Of a stretch of 36,371 nucleotides of DNA, positions 14,522-24,727 are shown piece after piece. The notes beneath the pieces are model-generated. The model had not been told where the DNA came from. It worked only from the letters and a program-made list of their open reading frames with translations, and made no database searches. The translations under genes and the position numbers were made by a program. Source of the DNA: Granulosicoccus sp. GTDB lineage: Bacteria > Pseudomonadota > Gammaproteobacteria > Granulosicoccales > Granulosicoccaceae. The stretch is from positions 1 to 36,371 of the forward strand of contig JABDKN010000276.1 of NCBI GenBank assembly GCA_013002205.1, given 5' to 3'. Each line of letters starts with the position of its first letter. The stretch's first letter is position 1.

Positions 14522-15925
14522 ATGACGGGCAAGACCTTGTACGACAAAGTGTGGGATGCCCACGTCGTCCATCAGCAGGAGGAGGGCACCGTCCTGCTGT
14601 ATATCGACCGGCACCTGGTGCATGAGGTCACCTCACCGCAAGCCTTTGAAGGATTGCAGCTGGCCGGGCGCAAGCCATGGCGTACCAGTTCCATGCTGGC
14701 GGTTGCCGATCACAACGTGCCCACCACGGATCGTGCAGGCGGGATCACTGACCCGGTTTCACGGCTGCAGGTAGAAACCCTGGACGCCAACTGCGAGGCA
14801 TACGGGGTGGTGGAATTCAAGATGAATGACCTGCGCCAGGGCATCGTGCATGTCATCGGTCCCGAGCAGGGAGCTACCTTGCCGGGCATGACCGTTGTCT
14901 GCGGCGATTCGCACACATCGACTCACGGTGCGTTCGGTGCGCTGGCGTTTGGTATCGGTACCTCGGAGGTCGAGCATGTGATGGCCACCCAGACGCTGCT
15001 GCAGAAAAAGTCGCGCAACATGCTGGTCAGTGTGGACGGGCAGGTGGGTCCGGGTGTCACGGCCAAGGATATCGTGCTGGCGATCATCGGCAGGATCGGT
15101 ACTGCCGGTGGCAACGGCTGCACCATCGAGTTCGCCGGAGAGGCCATCAGGGCCCTGTCGATGGAAGGGCGCATGAGCGTGTGCAATATGTCCATCGAGG
15201 CGGGTGCGCGCGCAGGAATGATCGCCGTGGATGACACCACCATCGAGTACCTGAAGGGACGTCCGTTTGCACCCACGGGGGACATGTGGGATGCCGCCGA
15301 ATCCGCCTGGCGAGAACTGCAAAGCGATGCGGATGCGCAGTTCGACGAGGTCGTACGTCTGGATGCTGCCGACATCGAACCACAGGTGTCCTGGGGTACG
15401 TCGCCGGAAATGGTCACCTCGGTCAACGGCCATGTACCGGATCCGTCTGCCGATGACTATGCCAGCAAGCGCGAAGGCTATCAGCGTGCGCTGGACTACA
15501 TGGATCTGGCACCCGATACGCCGATGATCGACATCATGCTGGACCGGGTCTTCATCGGTTCCTGCACCAATTCGCGCATCGAGGATTTACGCGCAGCCGC
15601 TGCTGTCATCCGGGAACGCAAGGTGGCGGATACCATCAAGCAGGCCATGGTGGTGCCTGGTTCGGGCCTGGTGAAGCGCCAGGCTGAAGAGGAAGGCCTG
15701 GACAAGCTGTTCATGGCAGCAGGCTTCGAATGGCGTGAACCAGGGTGCTCGATGTGCCTGGCCATGAATGCCGATCGTCTGCAACCCGGCGAGCGTTGTG
15801 CATCGACGTCCAACCGCAATTTTGAGGGTCGGCAGGGGCAGGGTGGTCGTACGCATCTGGTGAGCCCTGCCATGGCGGCGGCGGCAGCGATTGCGGGCCA
15901 TTTCGTCGATGTACGCCACTTCTAG
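14522..15925 (+). CDS. leuC: 3-isopropylmalate dehydratase large subunit LeuC
   Basis: Large subunit of isopropylmalate isomerase, converting 2-isopropylmalate to 3-isopropylmalate in leucine synthesis. At 467 residues it matches E. coli LeuC (466). The aconitase-type [4Fe-4S] ligands are C348 (GSCTNSR), C409 and C412 (PGCSMC). The N-terminal region has the usual DHNVPTTDR and [13 protein letters not shown] motifs. It is the first gene of leuC-leuD-GST-leuB, with leuD beginning 14 bases after its stop. Control by the divergent LysR protein is likely. Confidence 0.97.
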   Translation: MTGKTLYDKVWDAHVVHQQEEGTVLLYIDRHLVHEVTSPQAFEGLQLAGRKPWRTSSMLAVADHNVPTTDRAGGITDPVSRLQVETLDANCEAYGVVEFKMNDLRQGIVHVIGPEQGATLPGMTVVCGDSHTSTHGAFGALAFGIGTSEVEHVMATQTLLQKKSRNMLVSVDGQVGPGVTAKDIVLAIIGRIGTAGGNGCTIEFAGEAIRALSMEGRMSVCNMSIEAGARAGMIAVDDTTIEYLKGRPFAPTGDMWDAAESAWRELQSDADAQFDEVVRLDAADIEPQVSWGTSPEMVTSVNGHVPDPSADDYASKREGYQRALDYMDLAPDTPMIDIMLDRVFIGSCTNSRIEDLRAAAAVIRERKVADTIKQAMVVPGSGLVKRQAEEEGLDKLFMAAGFEWREPGCSMCLAMNADRLQPGERCASTSNRNFEGRQGQGGRTHLVSPAMAAAAAIAGHFVDVRHF

Positions 15926-15939
15926 CCCGGGAGAATACG

Positions 15940-16599
15940 ATGCAGAGTTTTACGACACTGAAAGGCCTGGCCGTCCCCTTGATGCGCGCCAATGTCGATA
16001 CGGATGCGATCATTCCCAAGCAGTTTCTGAAATCCATCAAACGATCTGGATTCGGAGTCAACCTGTTTGACGAGTGGCGCTACAAGGACGCCGGTTTTCC
16101 CGGCCAGGATCCGGCTACCCGTCAGCCAAATCCGGATTTCGTGCTGAACGAGCCGCGTTACCAGGGTGCGCAGGTACTGATTGCGGGTGAGAATTTCGGT
16201 TGCGGCTCCTCGCGCGAACATGCGGTGTGGGCGCTGGATGACTACGGTTTCCGCTCGGTCATCGCACCGGGATTTGCCGACATCTTCCATAACAACTCGT
16301 TCAAGAGCGGCCTGCTGCCCATCGTGCTGGACAAGCCCATCGTCGAGAAACTGGCCACAGAGTGCGCAGAGCGTGAAGGCTACCAGCTGGATATCGATCT
16401 CGAGGCGCAGACCGTCACGACACCCGATGGCGAGGTGCATCCGTTCGAGGTGGACAGCTTCCGCAAGTACTGCCTGCTGAATGGCTTCGACGACATCGAA
16501 CTGACCCTGCAGCAGCGGTTTCGCATCGAGGCCTATGAAGAACGCCGGCGAACGTCGGCACCCTGGCTGTTCGATTCAATCGATTCCAGATCGCCATGA
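15940..16599 (+). CDS. leuD: 3-isopropylmalate dehydratase small subunit LeuD
   Basis: Small swivel-domain subunit of isopropylmalate isomerase. The 219-residue length is typical of the proteobacterial form. Conserved stretches are [14 protein letters not shown] (18-31), [12 protein letters not shown] and [14 protein letters not shown], which shape the substrate pocket at the interface with LeuC. It overlaps the following GST gene by 4 bases (ATGA), so the two are co-translated. Confidence 0.97.
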   Translation: MQSFTTLKGLAVPLMRANVDTDAIIPKQFLKSIKRSGFGVNLFDEWRYKDAGFPGQDPATRQPNPDFVLNEPRYQGAQVLIAGENFGCGSSREHAVWALDDYGFRSVIAPGFADIFHNNSFKSGLLPIVLDKPIVEKLATECAEREGYQLDIDLEAQTVTTPDGEVHPFEVDSFRKYCLLNGFDDIELTLQQRFRIEAYEERRRTSAPWLFDSIDSRSP

Positions 16600-17240
16600 A
16601 ACTCGTCATCGGCAACAAGAACTATTCATCCTGGTCGCTGAGGCCGTGGATACTGATGAAGCACGCACAGATGTCATTCGATGAAGTCCATGTGCCACTG
16701 GACACCAGCGAAGGAGCGGCCCTGATCCGTCAGTGGTGTCCCGCCGGACGTGTACCCGTGTTGCATGACGGGCCACTCGTGCTCTGGGATTCACTGGCAA
16801 TCTGTGAATACATTGCCGACAAGGTGACCGATCGCTCCCTGTGGCCGGAGCGCCCGGATGAGCGTGGTAGAGCGCGGGCCATGAGTGCTGAGATGCATTC
16901 AGGGTTCGCGGATATGCGTGAAGCCATGCCGATGAACTGCCGGCGACGTGTTGAAGCGTTCAAGCCACCCCTCGCCGTGCAGATCGACATCAACCGCATC
17001 GTGCAGCTGTTCGAGGACGCTCTTCAGCAAAGCGGCGGACCCTGGCTGTTTACGCATTACAGCGTGGCCGATGCCATGTTTGCGCCGGTTGCCTCGCGTT
17101 TTCATACCTATCGGGTAAATCTGCCGACCCTGTCCCGGCAGTATGTCGACAGAACTCTGCAGGACCCGCCCATGCAGGACTGGTATGCCGCAGCGGCTGT
17201 GGAGACGGCGGTCATCGAACACTCTGAAATCAACGTCTGA
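16596..17240 (+). CDS. Glutathione S-transferase family protein
   Basis: 214 residues, with an N-terminal thioredoxin-like GST domain (about 1-80) and a helical C-terminal domain. The start [16 protein letters not shown] is the signature of a common bacterial GST subgroup with a serine near position 11-12 as candidate thiol-activating residue. GRVPVLHDG carries the cis-proline before the glutathione gamma-glutamyl site, and DSLAICEYI is the usual SNAIL/TRY-like segment. It sits inside the leu operon between leuD and leuB. An uncharacterised gene also occupies this slot in Pseudomonas, but I cannot say whether it is homologous. No direct role in leucine synthesis is known. Confidence 0.88.
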   Translation: MKLVIGNKNYSSWSLRPWILMKHAQMSFDEVHVPLDTSEGAALIRQWCPAGRVPVLHDGPLVLWDSLAICEYIADKVTDRSLWPERPDERGRARAMSAEMHSGFADMREAMPMNCRRRVEAFKPPLAVQIDINRIVQLFEDALQQSGGPWLFTHYSVADAMFAPVASRFHTYRVNLPTLSRQYVDRTLQDPPMQDWYAAAAVETAVIEHSEINV

Positions 17241-17254
17241 CTGGAACTTCACCA

Positions 17255-18355
17255 ATGGCTCAAGCACGCAAGATCGTCGTTTTACCCGGCGACGGAATCG
17301 GTCCTGAAATCATCGCCGAAGGCCAGAAGATTCTCGAGGCCGTCAATGAGCGACATGACCTGGGACTGAGCACGCGGACGTGTGTGTTCGGGGGTGCGGC
17401 CTATGATGAAACCGGCAAGCCCCTGCCCGGGGAGACGCTGGCCGCGTGTCGCGACGCCGACGCCATTCTGCTCGGTGCCATCGGTGGTCCCCAGTATGAC
17501 GAGGCACCTCGGGAGCTTCGTCCGGAACGTGGCCTGCTGGGCCTGCGTTCGGAACTCGGTCTATTCGCCAATCTGCGTCCTGCCCTGCTCTATCCGGAGC
17601 TGGCGGACGCCTCGTCACTCAAGCCTGAACTGGTTGCCGGACTGGATCTGATGATTCTGCGGGAGCTCACCGGCGGCATCTATTTCGGCCAGCCGCGTGG
17701 CATCGAAGAGCGCGATGGCGAGCGTGTCGGATTCAATACGATGGTCTATCGCGAGTCGGAAATCCGCCGCATTGCCGTACGCGCCTTCGAGATCGCACGG
17801 CAGCGTAATTCCCGCCTGTGTTCAGTGGACAAGGCGAACGTGCTGGAAGTGTCAGAACTCTGGCGGGAAATCATGATCGACGTGGGCAAGTCCTACCCGG
17901 ACGTGGAACTGAGCCATATGTACGTGGACAACGCGGCCATGCAACTGGTACGTGCACCCAAGCAGTTTGACGTCATGGTCACCGGCAATCTGTTTGGTGA
18001 TGTCCTGTCGGACGCGGCCGCCATGCTGACGGGTTCCATCGGCATGCTGCCCTCGGCGTCGCTGGATGAGTCCGGAAAAGGGCTGTATGAACCCATTCAT
18101 GGCTCCGCCCCGGACATAGCCGGTCAGGGCGTAGCCAACCCACTGGCCACCATTCTGTCCGTGTCGATGATGCTGCGTTACACGCTCCGGGAGGATGCTG
18201 CCGCCGATGCCATCGATGCGGCCGTCTCCAGCGTGTTGGCAGCAGGTTGCCGTTGCCGCGATATCGCCACAGGACATGCCGGTGAACATGTGATCGATAC
18301 GCAAGAGATGGGTGACGCCGTTCTGGCAGCACTGCAGGCAGGAGAAAAGGCATGA
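17255..18355 (+). CDS. leuB: 3-isopropylmalate dehydrogenase LeuB
   Basis: NAD-dependent oxidative decarboxylation of 3-isopropylmalate, the third leucine-specific step. The 366-residue length is typical. Key features are the N-terminal [10 protein letters not shown], the [22 protein letters not shown] region with substrate arginines, the YRESEI segment, DKANVLE with the catalytic Lys, the VDNAAMQL segment, and [14 protein letters not shown] for NAD binding. It begins 14 bases after the GST stop and overlaps asd by 4 bases, so asd is likely transcribed with leuCD-GST-leuB. Confidence 0.97.
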   Translation: MAQARKIVVLPGDGIGPEIIAEGQKILEAVNERHDLGLSTRTCVFGGAAYDETGKPLPGETLAACRDADAILLGAIGGPQYDEAPRELRPERGLLGLRSELGLFANLRPALLYPELADASSLKPELVAGLDLMILRELTGGIYFGQPRGIEERDGERVGFNTMVYRESEIRRIAVRAFEIARQRNSRLCSVDKANVLEVSELWREIMIDVGKSYPDVELSHMYVDNAAMQLVRAPKQFDVMVTGNLFGDVLSDAAAMLTGSIGMLPSASLDESGKGLYEPIHGSAPDIAGQGVANPLATILSVSMMLRYTLREDAAADAIDAAVSSVLAAGCRCRDIATGHAGEHVIDTQEMGDAVLAALQAGEKA

Positions 18356-19374
18356 GCAAGACCTATGACGTTGCCGTCGTCGGTGCCACAGGGGCGGTTG
18401 GCGAGACCATGTTGTCCATTCTTGCCGAACGGAAATTTCCGGTTGGCAAGGTGTATCCGTTGGCCAGTTCACGATCGGCCGGCAAACGCGTGGAATTCGG
18501 CAACCAGCAGCTGGTCGTACAGGACCTTGACACCTTTGATTTCTCCCAGGTGCAGATCGGACTGTTCTCGCCGGGTGCCGCCGTGTCCAGGATCCATGCA
18601 CCCAGGGCCGCAGCGGCTGGCTGTGTGGTCATCGATAACACATCGCAGTTTCGCTACGATGATGACAAACCGCTGATCGTGCCGGAAGTCAATGCTCACG
18701 CGATTGCCCGATACACGGATACCAACATCATTGCCAATCCGAACTGCTCGACCATCCAGATGCTGGTGGCCCTGAAGCCCCTGCATGATGCCGTGGGTAT
18801 CACGCGTGTGAATGTCTGTACCTACCAGGCGGTATCAGGTACCGGCAAGGAGGCCATCGAGGAGTTGAGCACGCAGACGGCCAGGCTGCTCAACGGTCTG
18901 CACGTGGAGCCTACGGTGTATCCAAAGCAGATTGCCTTCAATGTGCTGCCGCATATAGACGATTTCCAGGAGAACGGTTACACCAAGGAGGAGATGAAGA
19001 TGGTATGGGAAACCCACAAGATCATGGAGGATACCTCCATCGCCGTAAACCCTACCTGCGTACGTGTTCCGGTGTTCTTTGGCCACTCGGAAGCGATACA
19101 TATCGAGACTCGTCGGCCCATGACGGCCATTCAGGCCCGAGAATTGCTCCAGTCTGCTCCAGGAGTGGTAGTTTTGGACGAACGAAAGGCTGGGGGATAC
19201 CCCACCGCCGTGACTGAATCAGCCGGAACTGATGCGGTTTTCGTAGGGCGGATTCGTGAGGACATAAGCGTTGAAAACGGGCTGAATCTCTGGGTTGTGT
19301 CCGATAATGTACGCAAGGGAGCAGCGCTCAATAGCGTACAGATCGCTGAATGTCTCGTTCAGGACTACTTGTAA
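18352..19374 (+). CDS. asd: Aspartate-semialdehyde dehydrogenase
   Basis: Reduces aspartyl phosphate to aspartate semialdehyde, the branch step to lysine, threonine, methionine and diaminopimelate. 340 residues, the length of the Gram-negative type-2 form (Asd2/USG-1-like class), distinct from the roughly 367-residue E. coli type. The NADP-binding GATGAVG is at 11-17 and the catalytic C132 lies in NPNCSTIQ. The active-site histidine is in the conserved HSEAIHIE segment. The gene order leuB-asd-fimV is conserved in Pseudomonas. Confidence 0.96.
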   Translation: MSKTYDVAVVGATGAVGETMLSILAERKFPVGKVYPLASSRSAGKRVEFGNQQLVVQDLDTFDFSQVQIGLFSPGAAVSRIHAPRAAAAGCVVIDNTSQFRYDDDKPLIVPEVNAHAIARYTDTNIIANPNCSTIQMLVALKPLHDAVGITRVNVCTYQAVSGTGKEAIEELSTQTARLLNGLHVEPTVYPKQIAFNVLPHIDDFQENGYTKEEMKMVWETHKIMEDTSIAVNPTCVRVPVFFGHSEAIHIETRRPMTAIQARELLQSAPGVVVLDERKAGGYPTAVTESAGTDAVFVGRIREDISVENGLNLWVVSDNVRKGAALNSVQIAECLVQDYL

Positions 19375-19375
19375 A

Positions 19376-19422
19376 CGCTGATCTATATCGGAATAGATGC
19401 GATAATTGCTCTATAGATAGCG
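19376..19422 (+). promoter_or_regulatory. Inverted repeat bracketing a possible fimV promoter
   Basis: Arms CGCT(g)ATCTATA (19376-19387) and TATAGATAGCG (19412-19422) are perfectly complementary except for one unpaired G. The 24-base interval contains TGC-GATAAT (19398-19406), a possible extended -10 element. The repeat starts two bases after the asd stop. It may be an operator over the fimV promoter, or an RNA hairpin; there is no U-tract, so a classical terminator is unlikely. Confidence 0.4.
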
Positions 19423-19506
19423 TTGTTACAGTTAACTTCGTTTGCCCTGAGTCGGTGTACTTCCGGCGCCGCTGATCGGGTCAGACGTCTGAGTGGGACT
19501 CGATAC

Positions 19507-22500
19507 GTGCGAAAACTAGCAACGGCTGCAGCGGTTAGCCTGGCATTGGCCTCAGGTGGCGCTTTTGGACTTGGGCTTGGCGACATTGAAATGCGTTCGG
19601 CCCTGAATCAGCCAATGAACGCTGAAATCAGGCTGACCTCTGTCAAGTCGGGTGAACTGGATGGCATGATTGTGCAACTGGCATCGCCGGATGCCTTTGC
19701 GCGTGCCGGTATAGAACGCTCCCCCGCGTTGACCGATTTGCGTTTCACGGTCGATCAGAGTTCCGGTGTGCCGGTTATTCGCATCTCCAGTCAACGACCG
19801 GTGATCGAGCCGTTCCTGAATTTCCTGCTGGAAGTGGACTGGCCCCAGGGTCGAATGGTGCGTGAGTACACCGTTCTGCTCGATCCCCCGGTCTTCATGA
19901 CGCCCACCGCCACTGAACGCAATACGACGGCTGACCAGCCGGCAATCGTGGAGCGTGGCAATGAGGTACTGGTGGCCCCCACACCGATCGAGCGTGTCGA
20001 ACCTGCAGCCGATGAGGTCATAGAAGTCGAACTGGTGGACGTGGTGGAAGAAACCGGTGACCAGGAGGCCGTCGAGTTACTCAGCGACGGGCAGGGCGAC
20101 ATCGTGTCCCTTGATTCCCTGTCTGATGAGTCTTTGCTGCTTGAGGAGGATGCCGTAGCGCCTGGAGATGGCGACATCGTTCCCTTGACTGACCTTGCTG
20201 CGCCTAATCTGTCCGCCATCGAAGAGCGTGAACTCGCCGCTCAGCGCAATTTCGATCTGGACAATATCGAGGTCGAAATCGTCGGTTCCACCGAGGAGGT
20301 CTCCGATAACGTGGTGATCGCTGGTGATTCAGTCCAGAGTGGATCCAGCCTGGATGACAGTTCGACCATCGTATCCCTGGACGATCTGGCGCTTGATGAG
20401 GAAACGGCAGCAGCGCCGCAGCCTGCTGGCCAGGACACTGCCGCGGGCCCTGCGGGTGACGTGGAAGTCAGAGCAGGAGACACATTGTTCGAGATCGCTC
20501 GCGACAATGCAGTGGGTGGTGTTTCGGTGCAACAGATGATGATGGCCTTGCTGGCGGCAAACGAGGCGGCATTCATCAACAACAATATCAACCTGGTGCG
20601 TGCCGGAGCCATTCTGCGCGTGCCGCAGGCGGATGAGGCTTTGCAACTGACGCAGACCCAGGCGCTGGCCGCCATCGGAGAGCAAACCCGGTTGTGGCAG
20701 GAGTATCGGGACAATCTGCGCAATACCGGTGTCACCCGGCTGGCAGGTTCGGACGCCTCCGTTGAAGTGCAGGAGTCCACAGCCTCTACTGGGACCTCAT
20801 CAGATACAACGGCCATCGACACGGCAGCGCTGGATGCGCAGCTGGAGAGCGAGGAGTCGGTGGATGGCCTGTCTGCAGAAGCGCGGGAAATCCTCGAAAA
20901 TGCGCGTAACGAGATACTCGACCGCGATGAGCTGCGTATCGTGGCGGACAACGCCCCTACCAGTACTACAGCCAGCGCTACTGCGGACGAAACCAGTGAC
21001 AGCGACGCTGCCCGACTGGGCGAACTCAATCGCAAACTGCAACTGGCTCGCGAAGAGTTGGCCTCCACGCGGCTGCAATCGGAAGATCTGTCCGATCAGG
21101 CCAGCGACCTGCAGAGCACTACGGAAAACCTGGATGCACTGGTAACGCTCCGCCAGAACGAGATCGCGGCGCTGGAAACACAGCTGGCTGATGCCCGCCA
21201 GGCACGCGAAGCGGCGGCCACGACTGAAGCTGCAGAAACCGCAAATGCTGGTGAACCAGTGGCCGAAGTGGCAACCGATGCCACGACCGATGCCACGACC
21301 GACGCCACGGCCGAGGTTGCAGACAGCGCGACAGAGGCCGCACAGGCAGCCGGTGACACGGTCGCAGAGGCTGCAGCCGATGCCAGTGACGCTGCGGCTG
21401 AAGCGGTTGCCGATGCCAGTGACGCTGCGGCTGAAGCGGTTGCCGATGCCAGTGACGCTGCGGCTGAAGCGGCTGCCGATGTCAGTGAAACGGCTACTGA
21501 AGCGGCTGCCGATGCCAGTGAAACGGCTGCTGAAGCGGCTGCCGATGCAGCGGCAACCATCGCTACGGCCACTGAGGGTGTGGTTGACAGCAGCACCGAC
21601 GCACCGGCCACCGGTGAACTGCCGGACGAGGTGGCGGACAGCGAGGCTGAGGACACGGGTGTTGTGATTGCACCACCGGCCAGGCAGACCAGCTGGTACC
21701 AGGACCTGCTCGACGACCCCAAACGCATGATGATTGCGGGTGTTGGCGGCATTGGTCTGCTGGGTGTGCTCGGCACCTTGATGATTCGCCGCAGGCGCAA
21801 CGATGAAGACGAGCTTCGCGAATTTGCGGATGACGTGGAACACCTCGATGGCGACGGTGCACAGGCAAAGGGTCGACAGACTGGCAAGGGGGCGGGACTG
21901 GCAGCAGCCGGCGGCACGGGTGTGGCTGCAGCGGATGACCTGGACGGCACCGCAGTGCGCGATCCTTCAAGCAGTTCATTCGACGACCTGGGTGACTCCA
22001 CACTGGCACATGGCTCCGAGACTCAGGCGGTAGCGGATGCCACGAGTGACGACGGTATCGACAAGGATGACACCCTGTCCGAAGTGGATGTATACCTGGC
22101 CTATGGCCTGCATGGCCAGGCAGAGGAGTTGCTGACCAAGGCCATCGAACGTAAGCCGAACAATCCGGAGTACGTGCAGAAACTCCTGCAGACCTATCAC
22201 GCTCAGGGTAATGGCGAAGGATTCCACGCCGCCGCCAGTGACTTCCATCTGCGATTTGATGGTGAAGCCAACCCGCAGTGGCCAGCCATAGCGGCCATGG
22301 GAACCGAACTGCGCCCCGGCGATCCACTGTACGCCTCCGCTCGGGATGCCGTAAACGCCATCGGCGTCGGGCATTCAGAAGGGACTGCGATGGGTGATGA
22401 CGATTTCCCGACCTCGGAAACTGACGAGGGCGGTAGCGTTTCTCGTGACTTCCGGTCGGCCGAGGAGGCCGTCGATTTCGAGGACGAGGGTGAATCACAG

Positions 22501-23163
22501 ATACTCGATCAGAGCCTGGACCCGGCATTTGCCTTCGATGAGAGCGATCTTGAAGCCACCGGTGATTTTTCCGACATGGCCAGTGAACTGGCCAGCGAAG
22601 ACGATGGGAGTATCGATTTTCCCGGCATCGATGCCAGTGAAAGCGCCGCCGCTCAGAATGAGCCGGACCTCACGGACAAACCGGACGTTGCAGCCGAGCT
22701 GCCCGCTGCAGATGGTCAGGACTCCACGGATGAGCCGCTCCTCACAGGCGATGCAGGCAGCGATGACCTGACCAATGAGCTGTCAGCCGACTTGACCGAA
22801 GGCGATGATTTTCTCAGCGACGCGCTGACGATGGACGAGCTGGACAGGGTTGCGTCTGCGGACGACCTGACACTTGATCTGGACCAGTTGTCTGGTGATC
22901 TCGAACTCGACAGTGCGGAACTGATGAATTCCGACCTGTCCGATCTCGATCTGCCGGAGCTCTCCGCAGACAACGAGTTGCTGATCGACAGTACGGCCGA
23001 TGGCGATGGTGCCGATGAAATGGATACCATGCTGGATCTGGCCAAAGCCTATATCGACATGGGTGACAAGGACTCGGCGAGCAGTGCCCTGGGCGAAATC
23101 GTGAAAAGCGGCAGCCCGGAGCAGGTCACTGAAGCCGAGACCCTGCTGCGCAAGATTTCCTGA
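19507..23163 (+). CDS. fimV: FimV/HubP-family polar scaffold protein
   Basis: Large inner-membrane protein with a periplasmic LysM region that organises the cell pole and type IV pili or flagella. The GTG at 19507 gives 1218 residues with a signal sequence (MRKLATAAAVSLALASGGAFG); a TTG at 19423 would add 28 atypical residues before it. In order: the FimV N-terminal domain (about 25-130), acidic linkers, LysM (about 318-372), a coiled-coil segment (about 510-580), an Ala-rich tract with five 11-residue repeats (624-678), a transmembrane helix (about 741-760), a TPR-like region (about 860-900), a long acidic stretch, and the conserved FimV C-terminal helix pair (about 1174-1218, MLDLAKAYIDMGD). 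Start is by signal-peptide logic; the ribosome site is weak. Confidence 0.93.
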   Translation: MRKLATAAAVSLALASGGAFGLGLGDIEMRSALNQPMNAEIRLTSVKSGELDGMIVQLASPDAFARAGIERSPALTDLRFTVDQSSGVPVIRISSQRPVIEPFLNFLLEVDWPQGRMVREYTVLLDPPVFMTPTATERNTTADQPAIVERGNEVLVAPTPIERVEPAADEVIEVELVDVVEETGDQEAVELLSDGQGDIVSLDSLSDESLLLEEDAVAPGDGDIVPLTDLAAPNLSAIEERELAAQRNFDLDNIEVEIVGSTEEVSDNVVIAGDSVQSGSSLDDSSTIVSLDDLALDEETAAAPQPAGQDTAAGPAGDVEVRAGDTLFEIARDNAVGGVSVQQMMMALLAANEAAFINNNINLVRAGAILRVPQADEALQLTQTQALAAIGEQTRLWQEYRDNLRNTGVTRLAGSDASVEVQESTASTGTSSDTTAIDTAALDAQLESEESVDGLSAEAREILENARNEILDRDELRIVADNAPTSTTASATADETSDSDAARLGELNRKLQLAREELASTRLQSEDLSDQASDLQSTTENLDALVTLRQNEIAALETQLADARQAREAAATTEAAETANAGEPVAEVATDATTDATTDATAEVADSATEAAQAAGDTVAEAAADASDAAAEAVADASDAAAEAVADASDAAAEAAADVSETATEAAADASETAAEAAADAAATIATATEGVVDSSTDAPATGELPDEVADSEAEDTGVVIAPPARQTSWYQDLLDDPKRMMIAGVGGIGLLGVLGTLMIRRRRNDEDELREFADDVEHLDGDGAQAKGRQTGKGAGLAAAGGTGVAAADDLDGTAVRDPSSSSFDDLGDSTLAHGSETQAVADATSDDGIDKDDTLSEVDVYLAYGLHGQAEELLTKAIERKPNNPEYVQKLLQTYHAQGNGEGFHAAASDFHLRFDGEANPQWPAIAAMGTELRPGDPLYASARDAVNAIGVGHSEGTAMGDDDFPTSETDEGGSVSRDFRSAEEAVDFEDEGESQILDQSLDPAFAFDESDLEATGDFSDMASELASEDDGSIDFPGIDASESAAAQNEPDLTDKPDVAAELPAADGQDSTDEPLLTGDAGSDDLTNELSADLTEGDDFLSDALTMDELDRVASADDLTLDLDQLSGDLELDSAELMNSDLSDLDLPELSADNELLIDSTADGDGADEMDTMLDLAKAYIDMGDKDSASSALGEIVKSGSPEQVTEAETLLRKIS
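21376..21540 (+). repeat. Five tandem 33-bp repeats in fimV
   Basis: Units start at 21376, 21409, 21442, 21475 and 21508, each 33 bases. The first three are nearly identical and the last two diverged. Each encodes an 11-residue Ala/Asp/Glu unit of the form ADASDAAAEAV. Just upstream (about 21280-21320) there is also a short 12-base GATGCCACGACC repeat. Confidence 0.95.
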
Positions 23164-23198
23164 GTCCATCAGCAGGCTCGCCGAGCGGCTGAATACTG

Positions 23199-23996
23199 TT
23201 GGATGCACGACGAATAGCCCTCGCCATCGAATATGATGGCGAGGGTTTTTGCGGTTGGCAGCGGCAACCGCACTGTCACTCGGTACAGGCTGAAGTAGAG
23301 GCAGCCCTGGGGCAGATCGCCCAGCAACCGGTCACCGTCCATTGCGCCGGGCGTACCGATACAGGGGTGCACGCCATGGCGCAGCTCGTGCACTTCGACA
23401 CGACACTCGACCGGCCGCTGCGTGCCTGGACCTTCGGCGCCAATTCCCTTCTCGACAGACGGGTATCGGTGCACTGGGCCGCTGTCATGCGGGCGGATTT
23501 CCACGCACGTTTCTCCGCGATCAGGCGCAGCTACCGTTACACGATCCTGAATCGCGCCACGCGCCCGGGCTACCAGGCGGGTACGCTTGGCTGGGAGCGT
23601 GTGCAGCTGGACGAGAAGCGGATGCACACTGCGGCCCAGGTTCTGGTGGGAGAGCATGACTTCTCCGCCTTCCGGTCGGCGGAATGCCAGGCCAATCATG
23701 CGATTCGCCGCGTGTTGCATATCGGTGTCAGCCGTGTCGGGGACCGGGTGTTGATCGACATAGCGGCGAACGGTTTCCTGCATAACATGGTACGTATAAT
23801 CACCGGATGCCTGCTGGCCATTGGCCGGGGAGATCGGTCGGTGGACTGGATGTCAGACTTGCTGGGGGGGCGTGATCGGAGCGCAGCAGGTGTCACCGCG
23901 CCTGCCAAGGGGCTATGCTTTCTGCAACCTGGTTACCCGGACGAATTCGGTGTCCCGGATTTTGAACGGTTGAAGTCCGATCCCTGGCATCCATAG
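23199..23996 (+). CDS. truA: tRNA pseudouridine(38-40) synthase TruA
   Basis: Makes pseudouridine at positions 38-40 of tRNA anticodon stems. 265 residues, as expected. The N-terminal IALAIEYDGEGFCGWQRQ is the family signature, the catalytic D54 is in GRTDTGVHA, and the C-terminal NGFLHNMVRIITG block is present. The start is TTG 23199: the in-frame TGA at 23190 leaves no upstream choice, and this codon gives the standard N-terminus. It lies 35 bases after fimV, an order shared with Pseudomonas. Confidence 0.95.
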   Translation: MDARRIALAIEYDGEGFCGWQRQPHCHSVQAEVEAALGQIAQQPVTVHCAGRTDTGVHAMAQLVHFDTTLDRPLRAWTFGANSLLDRRVSVHWAAVMRADFHARFSAIRRSYRYTILNRATRPGYQAGTLGWERVQLDEKRMHTAAQVLVGEHDFSAFRSAECQANHAIRRVLHIGVSRVGDRVLIDIAANGFLHNMVRIITGCLLAIGRGDRSVDWMSDLLGGRDRSAAGVTAPAKGLCFLQPGYPDEFGVPDFERLKSDPWHP

Positions 23997-24054
23997 CATT
24001 GGTGGCCAACACGCTGTTGCATAGAAGCTGCATCTGTTAAGGTTCGTACCTATC

Positions 24055-24705
24055 ATGGCGCGACGAACCCGAGTCAAGATCTGTGGTATCACACGCCTGC
24101 AGGATGCGCATCTAGCGCAAGAGCTGGGTGCGGATGCACTCGGCTTCGTATTCGTACCGACCAGTTCACGCTTCGTGACCACTGAGGGCGCTGCACGCAT
24201 CGTCGGGCAGTTGTCACCGTTCGTGACCCCTGTCGGCCTGTTTCTCAACGCAGAGGCGGAGCAGGTACACGCGGCCCTGCAGATAATGCCTTCATTGCTG
24301 CCGCAGTTTCACGGGCAGGAAAGCGGGGCATTCTGTGATCAGTTCCAACGGCCTTACCTGAAAGCCGTAGGCCTGGGTGCCGGTAACAGCGTACCCTGCG
24401 CCGAGAGTCTGTCCGAGTTCTCACAGGCGATCGGGTTTCTGTTTGACAGTAACGAGCCGGGTCAGCTCGGTGGGACCGGTCATGCCTTCGACTGGACGCG
24501 ATTGACAGGCGGTATTCACAGACCGCTGATTCTGGCTGGCGGACTCAGCCATCAGACAGTGGGCAAGGCCATTGCGCAGGTGAAGCCCTACGCGGTGGAT
24601 GTCAGTTCAGGTGTGGAGAGGGACAAGGGGATCAAGGATGCGGATGCGATGCGCGCGTTCATGGCGGCCGTCAGATCCGCAGATGCGCGGACCCCGGACA
24701 ATTGA
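24055..24705 (+). CDS. trpF: Phosphoribosylanthranilate isomerase TrpF
   Basis: Isomerises phosphoribosyl-anthranilate in tryptophan synthesis. 216 residues, a (beta/alpha)8 barrel. RTRVKICGIT at the N-terminus carries the catalytic Cys, GADALGFVF and SSRFV follow, the catalytic Asp is in the FDSN region, and LAGGLS with VDVSSGVERDKGIKD forms the phosphate-binding end. It is monofunctional, not fused to TrpC. It starts 58 bases after truA and leads trpF-trpB-trpA; no leader peptide rich in Trp codons was seen before it. Confidence 0.96.
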   Translation: MARRTRVKICGITRLQDAHLAQELGADALGFVFVPTSSRFVTTEGAARIVGQLSPFVTPVGLFLNAEAEQVHAALQIMPSLLPQFHGQESGAFCDQFQRPYLKAVGLGAGNSVPCAESLSEFSQAIGFLFDSNEPGQLGGTGHAFDWTRLTGGIHRPLILAGGLSHQTVGKAIAQVKPYAVDVSSGVERDKGIKDADAMRAFMAAVRSADARTPDN

Positions 24706-24727
24706 CAGGTAAACAGAGACGTTGCAG

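Noticed and set aside
20241-21068. Long open frame on the minus strand opposite fimV (and 21096-22001, 20800-21843)
   Set aside because: Ser/Ala/Arg-rich composition with no domain; it mirrors the low-complexity GC-rich fimV sequence and the plus strand is clearly coding.
21376-21540. Possible CRISPR-like array from regular 33-bp repeats
   Set aside because: Units are contiguous without spacers, in frame with fimV and encode an Ala-rich protein repeat.
24000-24054. trp leader/attenuator before trpF
   Set aside because: No short peptide with Trp codons and no terminator-like stem in the 58-base gap.
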